NCBI GenBank assembly: GCA_036365515.1
Contig: CM070874.1
Coordinates: 244,640,430 to 244,704,429 of the forward strand
Length of the DNA: 64,000 nt
Origin: Torymus aiolomorphi
Taxonomy: Eukaryota; Arthropoda; Insecta; Hymenoptera; Torymidae
Reading direction: 5' to 3'
Of the stretch, positions 23,446 to 32,083 are shown piece by piece; within the stretch, counting starts at the first letter, position 1; each line of letters opens with the position of its first letter. The translations under genes and the position numbers were made by a program. The notes beneath the pieces were generated by a model. That model saw only the letters and a program-made list of their open reading frames with translations. It ran no database searches and was not told the origin of the DNA.

Positions 23446-23650
23446 CAGTCTGATATACCCCATATTAAGCTTATTGATTCACATCAAGCTTATCGATTCA
23501 CATTGTGCTTTTCAATTCACATTAAGCTTTTTGGTACACGTTGATAGCGTTTATCACAAGTTTTATAGCTTGAAAATAGCTTGTCACTTCATCAGCAATC
23601 TGGTTTCTCGAGCAGCTTGTGACACGCGCGCCGCCGCCCGCCGCTGCCGC
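23446..23650 (+). promoter_or_regulatory. Degenerate repeat block upstream of the ATPase promoter
   Basis: At least four imperfect units of about 22 bp with (T/C)AAGCTTATYGATTCACAT lie at 23460-23540, followed by AGCTTGTCAC and AGCTTGTGAC and a GC-rich run of CGC/CCG (23626-23650). The older Polinton has an analogous block at 35930-36120 with GCTAGTCACCGCGG and AGCTTGTCGC units and a CGCCGC run. The conserved position suggests an upstream control region. Confidence 0.45.
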
Positions 23651-23663
23651 AAACCTCGAGACT

Positions 23664-23696
23664 TATAAAAATATTATTTGCTTTCATAAAAACAGT
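23664..23696 (+). promoter_or_regulatory. TATA plus initiator before the ATPase gene
   Basis: TATAAAAA at 23664-23671 and AACAGTT at 23691-23697 are 30 bases apart; ATG follows at 23704. It has the same ACAGT initiator as the left promoter and as the ATPase promoter of the older Polinton. Confidence 0.65.
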
Positions 23697-23703
23697 TTTT
23701 GTC

Positions 23704-24390
23704 ATGGATCCACGGTGGAAACATCCTTGGACATCTATGGTTTGCGGTCCCACATCATGTGGGAAAACCATGTTTGTTAAAAACTTTTTAAAACATATAG
23801 ATAGTATGAGTAACGTACACTTTGACCGAATAATAGTTTACTATTCCGAATGGCAATCAACGTATAAAGAACTGAGTGATGATGTCGAATTTCACGAGGG
23901 TTTACCAAAAAATTCAGACTTTGTCGACGACCCTAGGCCAAAATTGATAATTATAGACGACTTGATGAGGGACTCTTCGGGTGGTGGTGGTAGTGGTGGC
24001 GTTATTGCCAATCTTTTTACCAAGGGTAGTCATCATAATAATTTAAGCGTAATATTCATCACACTAAACCTTTTCCATAAGGGCCAACGTGAAATCTCGT
24101 TAAATTCTAATTATATAGTTATTTTCAGAAACCCTAGAAATAAATCTCAGATACAGTATCTAGCTCGCCAAGTGTGTCCTGAAAATCCACAATTTCTACA
24201 AGAGACTTATCTTGATGCAACTAAACAAGCACACTCCTATTTATTACTTGACTTACGCCACGATACACCTGATAATTGTCGTTTTCGTAGTAATATATTT
24301 CCGTTTGATAAATATCACTATGTTTATGTTCCCAAGAAATCTATAAAAGGTAGCGAACTTGGGAATAATATACCAGTCATACGATTGTAA
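23704..24390 (+). CDS. ATP: Packaging ATPase (FtsK/HerA type), intact
   Basis: A 228-residue open frame. Walker A is CGPTSCGKTMF at about residue 16, and Walker B is KLIIIDDLMRD near residue 80. A later VIFITLNLFHKGQREISLNS segment fits the sensor/arginine region of Polinton and adenovirus-like genome-packaging ATPases. The protein would drive DNA into the capsid in the nucleus. The TATA-initiator pair sits just upstream, and the stop overlaps the next start (TAATG). No damage is visible. The Asn of LNLF is Gln-Asn in the older copy. Confidence 0.9.
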   Translation: MDPRWKHPWTSMVCGPTSCGKTMFVKNFLKHIDSMSNVHFDRIIVYYSEWQSTYKELSDDVEFHEGLPKNSDFVDDPRPKLIIIDDLMRDSSGGGGSGGVIANLFTKGSHHNNLSVIFITLNLFHKGQREISLNSNYIVIFRNPRNKSQIQYLARQVCPENPQFLQETYLDATKQAHSYLLLDLRHDTPDNCRFRSNIFPFDKYHYVYVPKKSIKGSELGNNIPVIRL

Positions 24391-24728
24391 TGGGTTCGAG
24401 TAGACGCAAGCGTCTTGGACAAAAAAATTTAAATACTTTAAAATCTCTGCTTCATTTCGATAAAAATCAACGACGTGTTTTATTACGCGAAGCAGATAAA
24501 AAACTTGTTATTCTCATTTGCAAATGTGGTTTAAATATTTTACGTGGTAACGTGCCTTTGAACAAAAACTATAAAAATAAATTGAAAAAGTACGTTTTAT
24601 TCTTAAGAAAATTAACTGATTCTTTGCAAAGTTTGAAAAATAAAAAAAAGTTGATTATCAAATACCAGACTTGTTTACCACTCATCTTGGTACCTGTGAT
24701 AAAATTATGGAGCATGCAAGAAAAATGA
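24390..24728 (+). CDS. Small basic Polinton protein
   Basis: A 112-residue, Lys/Arg-rich open frame whose ATG overlaps the ATPase stop. It shares with the older copy (36908-37261) a central block LREADKKLVILICKCGLNIL and a following LKKY...LRKL region. The last 20 residues are hydrophobic. Small basic proteins at this place are conserved among arthropod Polinton-like elements; a DNA-binding or core role is a guess from composition. Confidence 0.65.
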   Translation: MGSSRRKRLGQKNLNTLKSLLHFDKNQRRVLLREADKKLVILICKCGLNILRGNVPLNKNYKNKLKKYVLFLRKLTDSLQSLKNKKKLIIKYQTCLPLILVPVIKLWSMQEK

Positions 24729-25498
24729 TTTTGATCCCTGAAGAAAGTATAAACAATTTACACCATCGTTTATCAGGTGAAAAATTGGTTACTATGCAAA
24801 CACCGGGTACACCTTCGTCGCGACTAGACAAAGAAATGAGCGAAATTATAAATTCGACATCAATTCAAGATGATCGTGAAAAATATGCGATGTACCAACA
24901 AGCATTAGACCGTTTTATGTATTATAAATCAAATGATGGTGCAAAAAAGTTTCACGTGAGCGACGTAACCACCCCTGAAGATACGATAAAGTAAGCAGAG
25001 TAAATAATAACCAAGATACCAATGAAGATAGCAGCAAAGTAGATGATAAAAAGTGTACCATCAACGTTTCCATTTAAAGCAAAACAGTTATTACTACGAT
25101 TGTCTGCTTCTGGTGATGTCACATGGGATGATCTTGGTAAGATTACCATAGATGGCAGTGTCGTCAAAGGTGGAAATATAGTAGATTTGATTAACGATGC
25201 TCTGAAAAATAGAAAACAGCCGTTGTCAAGTGGTTATAGACAGTTTACCGAAGCGCTTCGCAGAGCAAATATACCACAAGAATTTATTGGTAACAATAAA
25301 ATTTGGGAACTTGTTTCTTCACCACAACCTGACAGTGACGACGACGACGAAGAAACTCAACAATCTAATAGTGAAGAAACAAACGAAAAACCAACCAATA
25401 GAGCAACACCAAGAAAGTTGAAAAAAATATTACACCCCCAAGAAACACCTAGACACGTTACAAAAGTTCGTATACTTCCATGGGATCGTCTAGAGTAA
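24725..25498 (+). pseudogene. MILxPE-family Polinton protein, interrupted by stops
   Basis: The frame starts MILIPEESI and has QTPGTPSSRLDKEMSEI, which aligns with the older copy's MILVPEGSM and SRLNTEMYDVL. In-frame stops occur at 24992, 25001 and 25040, after which the same frame resumes (WDDLGKITIDG, NIVDLINDAL, IGNNKIWEL) and ends with an acidic, Ser-rich tail at 25498. The older copy (37297-37947) is one open frame, so the stops are damage. Function is unknown; the position among virion genes suggests a structural or assembly part. Confidence 0.65.
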
Positions 25499-25932
25499 AC
25501 ATTGAAGAAGATTTGATCGCACACCCAGAATCAAGTCTTGTAGATAATTTAATCAATTCTTTACCTTTTGAAATACATGCTCCAGGGTACCATTTTTGTG
25601 GACCTGGTACACGTCTAAACGAGAGGTTAGAGAAAGGTGAGAAAGGTATCAACCCACTCGACGATTATTGTCGTGAACATGATATAGCATATGCAAACAG
25701 TAATGATCGTAGCAAAGCTGATTGTTTGCTGGCTACACGTGCCTTTGCACGTTTATTGTCTGAAACAGGTACAACTAACGAGAGAGGTATGGCTTTAGTC
25801 ACAACTTGTTGTATGATAAGTAAAATAACTTTTGACAAGTTTTCTTTGTACATTAAAAAAATAATTAAAAGAAACGTAAAAAAGAAACTAAAAAAGTTTA
25901 AGAATAAGATAAATGGAAAAAACGTTAAATAA
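25480..25932 (+). CDS. Phospholipase-A2-like protein
   Basis: A 150-residue open frame that overlaps the previous gene by 19 bases. Residues about 32-42 read APGYHFCGPGT, the calcium-loop pattern, and residues 60-70 read LDDYCREHDIAY, the catalytic His-Asp motif of the PLA2 fold found in parvovirus VP1 and cellular enzymes. The C-terminus is strongly Lys-rich. In parvoviruses the domain breaches the endosome during entry; a similar capsid-borne role here is inference. The older Polinton has no counterpart between its MILxPE and integrase genes. Confidence 0.8.
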   Translation: MGSSRVNIEEDLIAHPESSLVDNLINSLPFEIHAPGYHFCGPGTRLNERLEKGEKGINPLDDYCREHDIAYANSNDRSKADCLLATRAFARLLSETGTTNERGMALVTTCCMISKITFDKFSLYIKKIIKRNVKKKLKKFKNKINGKNVK

Positions 25933-26993
25933 TTTTTTTTATCGACCACCGAAATCACCAGCCTATGCTGGTGCGTACAACCTTTTAAAAACAATTGATA
26001 AAAAACACGATCGCAAAAAAATTATCAAATGGCTTGAAAGTCAGGATGCTTATACTCTACATAAACCTGCACGCCGTCATTTTCCGCATAGGTCTTATGA
26101 CATTCGTAACCCTTTTGATGTGTGGGAAGGAAATCTCGCTGATTTACGATCATTAAAAACCTATAACAATGACAACACATATCTACTTGTGGTTATAGAC
26201 GTTTTATCAAAATTTGCATGGGTTGAACCTATTCGTAACAAAACATCGAAAAGTGTCGCTACAGCATTTGAACGTATTTTGACACGTTGTAAAGGACAGC
26301 ACCCGATGCTCTTTTAAACTGATAAAGGTAAAGAATTTCTCGGCAAAAAGATGCAACAAGGTTTGAAAAAGAACAGTATAAACTATCGTGTAGTTAGAAA
26401 TCCTGATATTAAAGCAGCTGTGGTTGAAAGGTTTAACAGAACATTGAAGGGTCGATTATGGCGATATTTTACTCATACAAATACGTACAGATATATTGTT
26501 ATTTTATAAAAAATTGTTGATGCTTACAATAATTCTTGGCATTCTGGTACTAAAATGACTCCTGCTAAAGTTAATTTGTACAATGCCGTAAAAGCATACC
26601 AAAACCTAGCCCAGCGATACAACACGACCCGTATTCGATACCCTAAATACAAGGTGGGTGACTTAGTACGTGTTAGTCGCGCCAAACTAGTGTTCAAGAA
26701 AGCATATGAAAGCGGATGGACTTTGGAATTATTCCGAATTACACGTATATCTACTAAACGCCAACCGCCTGTTTATACTTTAGAAGATCTTGACGGTGAA
26801 CCAATCGAAGGTTTTTTTCTATGAAGAAGAACTTTCTAGAGTACAAAAAGATTTGAATACAGAATCATTTCAAATAGATAAGATTCTTAAAACTAAAGGT
26901 AAAGGGAAAAACAAAAAATATTTTGTAACATGGAAAGGTTATCCCGAAAAATTTAATTCCTGGTTTTCAGCAAACAATTTAAAAAAGATATAA
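25913..26993 (+). pseudogene. INT: Integrase with C-terminal chromodomain, broken
   Basis: A retrovirus-like integrase that would insert the element and create the 6-bp duplication. An N-terminal helical region (ESQDAYTLHKPARRHF) precedes the catalytic core: Asp in EGNLADLRSL, Asp in TDKGKEFLG and Glu in VVERFNRTLKGR. The chromodomain reads YFVTWKGYPEKFNSW. Two in-frame TAA stops (26315 and about 26506, each where CAA would fit) and a frameshift in a T run near 26815 break it. It overlaps the PLA2-like gene by 20 bases and touches the minor capsid ATG. Confidence 0.9.
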
Positions 26994-27796
26994 TGAGAGA
27001 ACAATTTTACATAGTATTATCTAGTAACAACAGCATGTATGTGTTTCCTGAAAATAAAACAATACATTTTACCACACAGCTACCTCAAAATATTTATTTA
27101 CACGGTGAGTGGTCTGTAGCTCTATGTGAGATTCAGATACCCCACACATTTCAACATATTTCGCTCGATAACTATGAGGGTATGGTCTGTGTAAAAACAA
27201 CTGAGTCGTTTTCACCAAATGATTTGAGACACGAATCAATAGAAAATGATGTTATTGTACACTTATCTCCAGGAATTTACACAGATATGGAAAATCTTTT
27301 ACAAGAAATAAATAATTTACCTAACATAAATCACTTACAATTCAAAGCACAACGTGAAGGGTTTATAGAAATTGAACGAACTTGCCAGGATACTTGTGAC
27401 ACGAGTTTTCATAGTTTAATTTTGTCTGAAAAACTCTTGAGAATTATTGGTTTTGAAAATCATAATCTTGAAAAAATTAGAGATACAGTTACCGGTCAAA
27501 GACCTGCCGATCTTATTAGCGGTTTACCATCGATAATAAGAGTGTATAGTGATATTTGTGAATCTTACATTACAGGTGATGTACACACACCTCTTTTATG
27601 CATAGTTCCTCTTAATATGAACGAGTATAAATATGGTAGCATTGAGATTAAAAACTTTATCACGCCAATGTATATTCCATTGTTATCTACGTCATTTCAA
27701 TCGATCACAATAGATATAAAGGACCAAGATGGAAACCCTATAGCATTCGATTACGGCACGTTGGCAGTAACACTTCATTTTAAGAGATCCGCATAA
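26993..27796 (+). CDS. Minor capsid protein (penton-like single jelly roll), intact
   Basis: 267 residues. The N-terminal FYIVLSSNNSMYVFPENKT and LHGEWSVALCEIQIP blocks and the C-terminal FDYGTLAVTLHFKR block are shared with the older copy and are typical of the minor capsid protein of Polintons, modelled as a homologue of adenovirus penton base that fills the capsid vertices. Nothing interrupts the frame. It starts at the last base of the integrase region and is followed two bases later by the pVI-like gene. Confidence 0.85.
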   Translation: MREQFYIVLSSNNSMYVFPENKTIHFTTQLPQNIYLHGEWSVALCEIQIPHTFQHISLDNYEGMVCVKTTESFSPNDLRHESIENDVIVHLSPGIYTDMENLLQEINNLPNINHLQFKAQREGFIEIERTCQDTCDTSFHSLILSEKLLRIIGFENHNLEKIRDTVTGQRPADLISGLPSIIRVYSDICESYITGDVHTPLLCIVPLNMNEYKYGSIEIKNFITPMYIPLLSTSFQSITIDIKDQDGNPIAFDYGTLAVTLHFKRSA

Positions 27797-27797
27797 G

Positions 27798-28277
27798 ATG
27801 GGTTATTTTGAAACAATTTATGATAACCAAAGTGCCCACGATCCATTCAATAATAATATTACAATAGATACATCTATGCAAAAAGGTAAAGGTGTTGGAA
27901 GCTTTTTAAAAGGTGTCTATAGTGGTGTTTTACCGTTTATAAAAAAAGGTGGTAAGGCTGTAGGAAAAGCTGTTGGTAAAGAGGCTTTACGAGCAGGTGT
28001 AAATATTTTAGATGACATTACTCATGAAAAACCTTTTAAAGAATCTTTTCGCAATAATATTCGATAATCAGGAAAGAATCTCAAAAGAAAAGCCGAAGAA
28101 AAATTGGATAATCTGATAAGTGGCTCAGGATATAAAACTAAGCGTCGGGCCCAGAAACAACAGTTGACTAAGAACTCTGATACCGTTAACACCAAAAGTA
28201 GAAAACGTTCCAAAGTTAAACCAAATAAAAAATTTGGTATTAAAAAAAACACTGTAAAAATAAAAGAAAAACTTTGA
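27798..28277 (+). pseudogene. pVI-like capsid-associated protein, one stop
   Basis: The N-terminus is followed by GKGVGSFLKGVYSGVLPF and GKEALRAGVNILDDI, a Gly-rich amphipathic segment like the pVI/pX-type proteins of adenoviruses and Polintons. A TAA at 28065 interrupts the frame; the same frame continues (KNLKRKAEEKLDNLISGSG) into a very basic tail to 28277. The older copy keeps this part open, so the stop is a mutation. A membrane-active or core-binding role is inferred from the family resemblance. Confidence 0.7.
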
Positions 28278-28314
28278 AAGAAAAACGTACTGCACGAGAT
28301 ATTTTTGAAGAATA

Positions 28315-29634
28315 ATGGCTTCTCTACATAGTGGTTCGTGTGCATGTCTTAAATCTGAAGTGAATTTATTTAGTGTACCTCCTACACAAACAACGACTGA
28401 AAATTCAAATTATGTTCAATACAAGCCAATATCTTCGCTAACTGAAGGGTCGCCAATAGAGTTTTCTATACCGGGAACTAGTGAATATATCGACCTTGCA
28501 CATACTCTGCTTAGTGTTCGTGTAACTATCGCACAAACAGTAACACCTCCTGAAACCATAGATAAAAATACCTTGAAAAATGTTGGTCCTGTAAATAATT
28601 TTATGCACTCAATATTTAATCAAGTTGATGTATTTTTTAATCAAAAACCTGTTTCCCCGGCCAATAACGCCTACGCTTATCGATCATACATTGAAACTTT
28701 ATTAAACTATGGGTCTGCAGCTAAAAAACCTCATCTCACCAGTGCACTATGGTACACCGACACTCCTGGAAAAATGGATGCTACTGATGACGAAAACGAG
28801 GATCTTACAAACCGTCGAATCCTTATGGGCGATGAGAAAAACATAGATATGATTGGGTATTTACATTGTGATGTTTTCAATCAAGACAAATTATTAATTA
28901 ATGGTGTCGAAGTACGTGTGCGGCTCGTACGATCACGAGATAGTTTTTGTCGTATGCACCCGACAGGACTCTATACCGCTCGAATCACCGAAGCTGCTCT
29001 CTTTGTACGTCGTGTCAGACTTAGTCCACGTATTATATTGGCTCACGAAAAAGCACTTTCGAAAACAACAGCTAAATATCCCCTCACACGTGTAGAAGTA
29101 AAAGCTATTACAATGCATAGTGGTATTCGTGGAGAAACATTGGATAATGTCATTTTAGGTCAATTACAAAAAAGAATTATTGTTGGCTTTGTAGAAAATA
29201 AAGCTTTTAACGGTGATAAGGGTCTCAATCCATTTAATTTAAAAAATTTCAATATAAATTATTTGTGTCTCTACATTGATGGTGTACAAGAGCCGTCTAA
29301 ACCATTACAACCTGATTTTAAAACGAATAATATGTATGTTGATGCATATCATACTTTATTTTCTGGTACAGGTATACATTATTTAAATGAGGATAATTCC
29401 ATTTCACGCGAAGCTTATGCCAATGGGTATTGCCTTTTCGCTTTCGATTTAACACCTGATTTATCAGCAAATCAAGACACACATTGGAATCTAGTAAAAC
29501 ATGGTAGTGTGAGAATTGATGTTCGTTTTGATGATCCGTTAAGCAGTACAGTAAATTGTATAATTTATGCTGTATATGAAAATATACTTGAGATTGATTC
29601 GTCACGTCAAGTTCTCGTGGACTATAGTGGGTGA
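28315..29634 (+). CDS. Major capsid protein (double jelly roll), intact
   Basis: 439 residues without interruption. Conserved blocks include LFSVPPTQTTTENSNYVQY, PIEFSIPGTSEYIDLAHTL, FNQVDVFFNQKPV, TAKYPLTRVEVKAITMHSG and YLCLYIDGVQEPSKPLQPDF. This is the pattern of Polinton/adintovirus hexon-like major capsid proteins. The older copy shares all of these but ends early. The frame is followed by a G-rich non-coding gap of 100 bp. Open, full length and close to the copy's other virion genes, it could still be expressed. Confidence 0.9.
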   Translation: MASLHSGSCACLKSEVNLFSVPPTQTTTENSNYVQYKPISSLTEGSPIEFSIPGTSEYIDLAHTLLSVRVTIAQTVTPPETIDKNTLKNVGPVNNFMHSIFNQVDVFFNQKPVSPANNAYAYRSYIETLLNYGSAAKKPHLTSALWYTDTPGKMDATDDENEDLTNRRILMGDEKNIDMIGYLHCDVFNQDKLLINGVEVRVRLVRSRDSFCRMHPTGLYTARITEAALFVRRVRLSPRIILAHEKALSKTTAKYPLTRVEVKAITMHSGIRGETLDNVILGQLQKRIIVGFVENKAFNGDKGLNPFNLKNFNINYLCLYIDGVQEPSKPLQPDFKTNNMYVDAYHTLFSGTGIHYLNEDNSISREAYANGYCLFAFDLTPDLSANQDTHWNLVKHGSVRIDVRFDDPLSSTVNCIIYAVYENILEIDSSRQVLVDYSG

Positions 29635-29734
29635 GATGGTGGGGGAAAGTAGTAGTAGTGGGGGGTAAAGGTTAATGGTTTGGAAATGTTTCTGATATGT
29701 CAGTCATTGATTGGACGTTGATTTGTTCAAAACT

Positions 29735-30412
29735 ATGAAGATGGATATCGTCGTAGATATACAGGGTGCTAAAGATTATAAACACCGTCCGGTACCAAAA
29801 GAAGTGGCAGTTCTTTCATTAAATCAAAATTTCACAGGACATGGGCTTGTTTCTCCGAATAGACAAATAACTGTACTATGTCAAGAGGCTAGAAAAGAAA
29901 ACGATTAGTTATCACGAAACCATCACGGCTTGGATTGGCTTGAATAAGGTGTTTCCGAAAAAGTCTTGTTCAAAAATCTAGAAGAAATTTGCAAGAGAGC
30001 AAATAATATCTATGTTCGTGGTGGCATGAAAGTGGCGATTTTACGAAAAATCACTACACGACACATTATAAATTTAGAGTTTGAAGAAGATTGTCCACCA
30101 TTTCACAAACTTACAGCATCTGGTAATTACTGCATGCAACATTCTTTAAAATTCGGTTTTTCAAAGTTTAGTTGTGCTTTAAATAACGCCTCTAAGTTAA
30201 AAACGTGGCTGAAAACACCTGGTAAAACTGAAGCTGTTGGTGAAGAGTTTATCTTTGAACCGCCTATTAACATTTGTGATGAACAATATACAAATTCAAC
30301 GGATTTTATCTCGAATTTCTACTCATGCTATGGGTGTCTTTGCGGCAGATCAAATTCCCCTGGTCTGGACGAGACCGACAGCTTTTATTTTCAACACCCA
30401 AAGTCACGATAA
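29735..30412 (+). pseudogene. Unknown Polinton protein, second paralogue
   Basis: The frame from ATG 29735 starts MKMDIVVDIQGAKD, with PKEVAVLSLN, then two in-frame stops near 29906 and 29951 around NHHGLDW. It resumes with ANNIYVRGGMKVAILRK, EDCPPFHKL and Cys/His pairs. The tail overlaps the protease start. It matches the layout of 22737-23250. Function is unknown; conserved Asp, Glu, Cys and His residues would allow a nuclease fold, but that is not shown. Confidence 0.55.
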
Positions 30413-30755
30413 ACCTGGCTTGCATTGGGTGGCAATTTACGTCAATAAAAACGGTGATGCCTGGTACTTTGATAGTTTTGTTGTACCTCCTTACATACCC
30501 GATCATATAAACCGTATTCGAAGAAATGTTAGAAAATTTCGATGGAATTCACGACAACTACAAAGTGAAACTTCAGATACATGTGGTTATTTTTGTCTCA
30601 TGTTTTTACATTACATGTCTGTGGGCCTTGGAATTGGACATTTTCTCGAAAACTTTTCTCGTAACTTACACAAAAATGATCGAAATTATGTTTCAAAATT
30701 GTATAGGGGCACATTTCCCCACTACCATTACCCCCCCCCCCTTCACCACTACTAA
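30279..30755 (+). CDS. PRO: Adenain-like cysteine protease
   Basis: About 158 residues from ATG 30279. The catalytic set is present: His in GLHWVAIYV, Asp in AWYFDSFVV and Cys in SDTCGYFCLMFLHY, the order of the adenovirus maturation protease and Ulp1-like Polinton proteases. A conserved N-terminal GVFAADQIP precedes it. The frame is open. The last 15 residues run into a CCATTACCCCCC low-complexity stretch, so the original stop may have been lost. It would cleave capsid precursors during virion maturation. A longer in-frame start at 30237 would add unrelated residues. Confidence 0.85.
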   Translation: MNNIQIQRILSRISTHAMGVFAADQIPLVWTRPTAFIFNTQSHDKPGLHWVAIYVNKNGDAWYFDSFVVPPYIPDHINRIRRNVRKFRWNSRQLQSETSDTCGYFCLMFLHYMSVGLGIGHFLENFSRNLHKNDRNYVSKLYRGTFPHYHYPPPLHHY

Positions 30756-30815
30756 CACATCCCGCTACTATCCTACCCTTCCAATAGAAAACCCCTCCAC
30801 CATCCGAATGAATAG

Positions 30816-30853
30816 TATAAAAAAGAGCGTCTACCACAACCTATTCATTAGTT
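30816..30853 (+). promoter_or_regulatory. TATA plus initiator before the right-end gene
   Basis: TATAAAAA at 30816-30823 and TTAGTT at 30848-30853 are 34 bases apart, 40 bases before the ATG at 30889. The initiator is weaker than at the other two promoters. Confidence 0.5.
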
Positions 30854-30888
30854 CACACGATCACTCCTGCTGAAAATAATACACAAGA

Positions 30889-31683
30889 ATGGCTGGTCAA
30901 GGCAAGCGTAAATACAAGGCAATGGCAGGTCAAGATAGTGTTTCCAAATATCATTGTCGTCATCAACTGTTGCCAATGGTGTACGGACTAAACAAATCTT
31001 ATACTAAGAAAATTACAATTGGTCTAGAAAATAAGAAAATTGGTGGTGAATTTCTACCTATCATCCGTCTTAGTGCTGACGACGTTGTTGGTATACCATT
31101 TACTGTGTCTGACTGACGTTTATTTGAAGAAATTTTTCCAGTTATTGATAAGTTTTTTGAAACTGAAGATGGTGATATGCTGGATAAAAAGATGCCCTTT
31201 AGCCGTTTTAGCATAAGGCTTATTATGAGTTATGGCGACAAGGCAATTGAACTTGTAGAAGAAGAAGATTCACAGACGTCAGGTGATCAAACACCAACGA
31301 AACAGTACCGACGTAGTTTAATATTTAAAAAAGTTTCTTTTGATAGATTAAAAATATTAAAACATTGTATACGTGTGAGAGTGAGATTTTTATTAGATGT
31401 AACATGTAACATAGAATATATTATTAATACACTTTGTCATTATTTCAAAGAAAAATTGCAAGAATCGCAATCATCACAATATACACATTTTTCTAAGGAC
31501 GATTTATTAACTTATGCGGAAAAATTCGGCATACCTGATTCTGATAAAGTTTATGATGAAATAATGCTTAAAAAAAATGATATACCGATATCAATACCCA
31601 TTCATGATGTTATGTCTTTAATATATGAGCTTGTATCATTACATTTAGAAAATACTATATTTTTAATGAATAAAAAGATTTAA
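30889..31683 (+). pseudogene. Right-end gene of the younger Polinton, one stop
   Basis: From ATG 30889 the frame is basic at the start (GQGKRKYKAM), has YGLNKSYTKKITIGLENKK and breaks at a TGA at 31114. It continues in the same frame to 31683 with an acidic patch (ELVEEEDSQ) and a long helical, Leu-rich end. In total about 264 codons with a single in-frame stop. No family is recognised. It is the last gene before the right inverted repeat and has its own TATA box. Confidence 0.55.
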
Positions 31684-31759
31684 ATGTACCAAACTTGTTT
31701 TTACTTACCTTTCATACTCCTATCCTAAAATACCACCTAGTTTTCTTACAGATAGAGTT

Positions 31760-32077
31760 TAATATTATAGAGTTAAATTGTAAAGTTAAATTTTAAATCA
31801 TAGAGTTCAATATTATATAAATTTTAAAAGTTCAAGTTATATTTTAAATTTTGAAATCATAGAGTTAAGTTTAAATCATAATTTTAAATTTTGAAATCAT
31901 AGAGTTAAGTTTAAATCATAATTTTGAATTTTGAATATTGTGGCACCATGGGGCAGACACAACAAACCCCACCACCACTTCCCTGGTGGGAGGGGAGGGG
32001 ATGTATAATACCCCCTCCCACCAGGAAGTGGTGGTGGGGGTTTATCGTGTCTGTCCCATGGTGCCACAATAACTACT
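31760..32077 (-). repeat. Right terminal inverted repeat of the younger Polinton
   Basis: It is the inverted match of 11274-11566. The terminal hairpin here (31937-32070) is longer than the left one: arms of about 62 bp carry CCCTCCCACCAGG and its complement around a loop of about 10 bases (ATGTATAAT). The last bases are AACTACT, followed by the GACGTT duplication. Confidence 0.92.
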
Positions 32078-32083
32078 GACGTT
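32078..32083. repeat. Target-site duplication GACGTT, right copy
   Basis: Identical to 11268-11273. Dropping the younger Polinton and one copy of GACGTT leaves the interrupted exon of the older Polinton in frame. Confidence 0.92.

Larger units (their letters stand above)
11274..32077 (+). mobile_element. Younger Polinton/Maverick, 20.8 kb, nested
   Basis: Both boundaries are exact: AG...CT termini, inverted repeats of 290-320 bp and a 6-bp duplication GACGTT. Rightward genes in order: first gene, Ser/Arg-rich exon, POLB, unknown protein, ATPase, basic protein, MILxPE protein, PLA2-like, integrase, minor capsid, pVI-like, major capsid, second unknown protein, protease and right-end gene. The first 4.7 kb inside the left end hold no genes but extra copies of inverted-repeat sequence, two foldback insertions, microsatellites and a 734-bp tandem repeat. 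POLB and INT are broken, so it is not autonomous now. Several virion genes are open. Confidence 0.95.

Noticed and set aside
28022..28345. Minus-strand frame overlapping the pVI-like gene
   Set aside because: Antisense of a basic low-complexity tail that is conserved on the plus strand.
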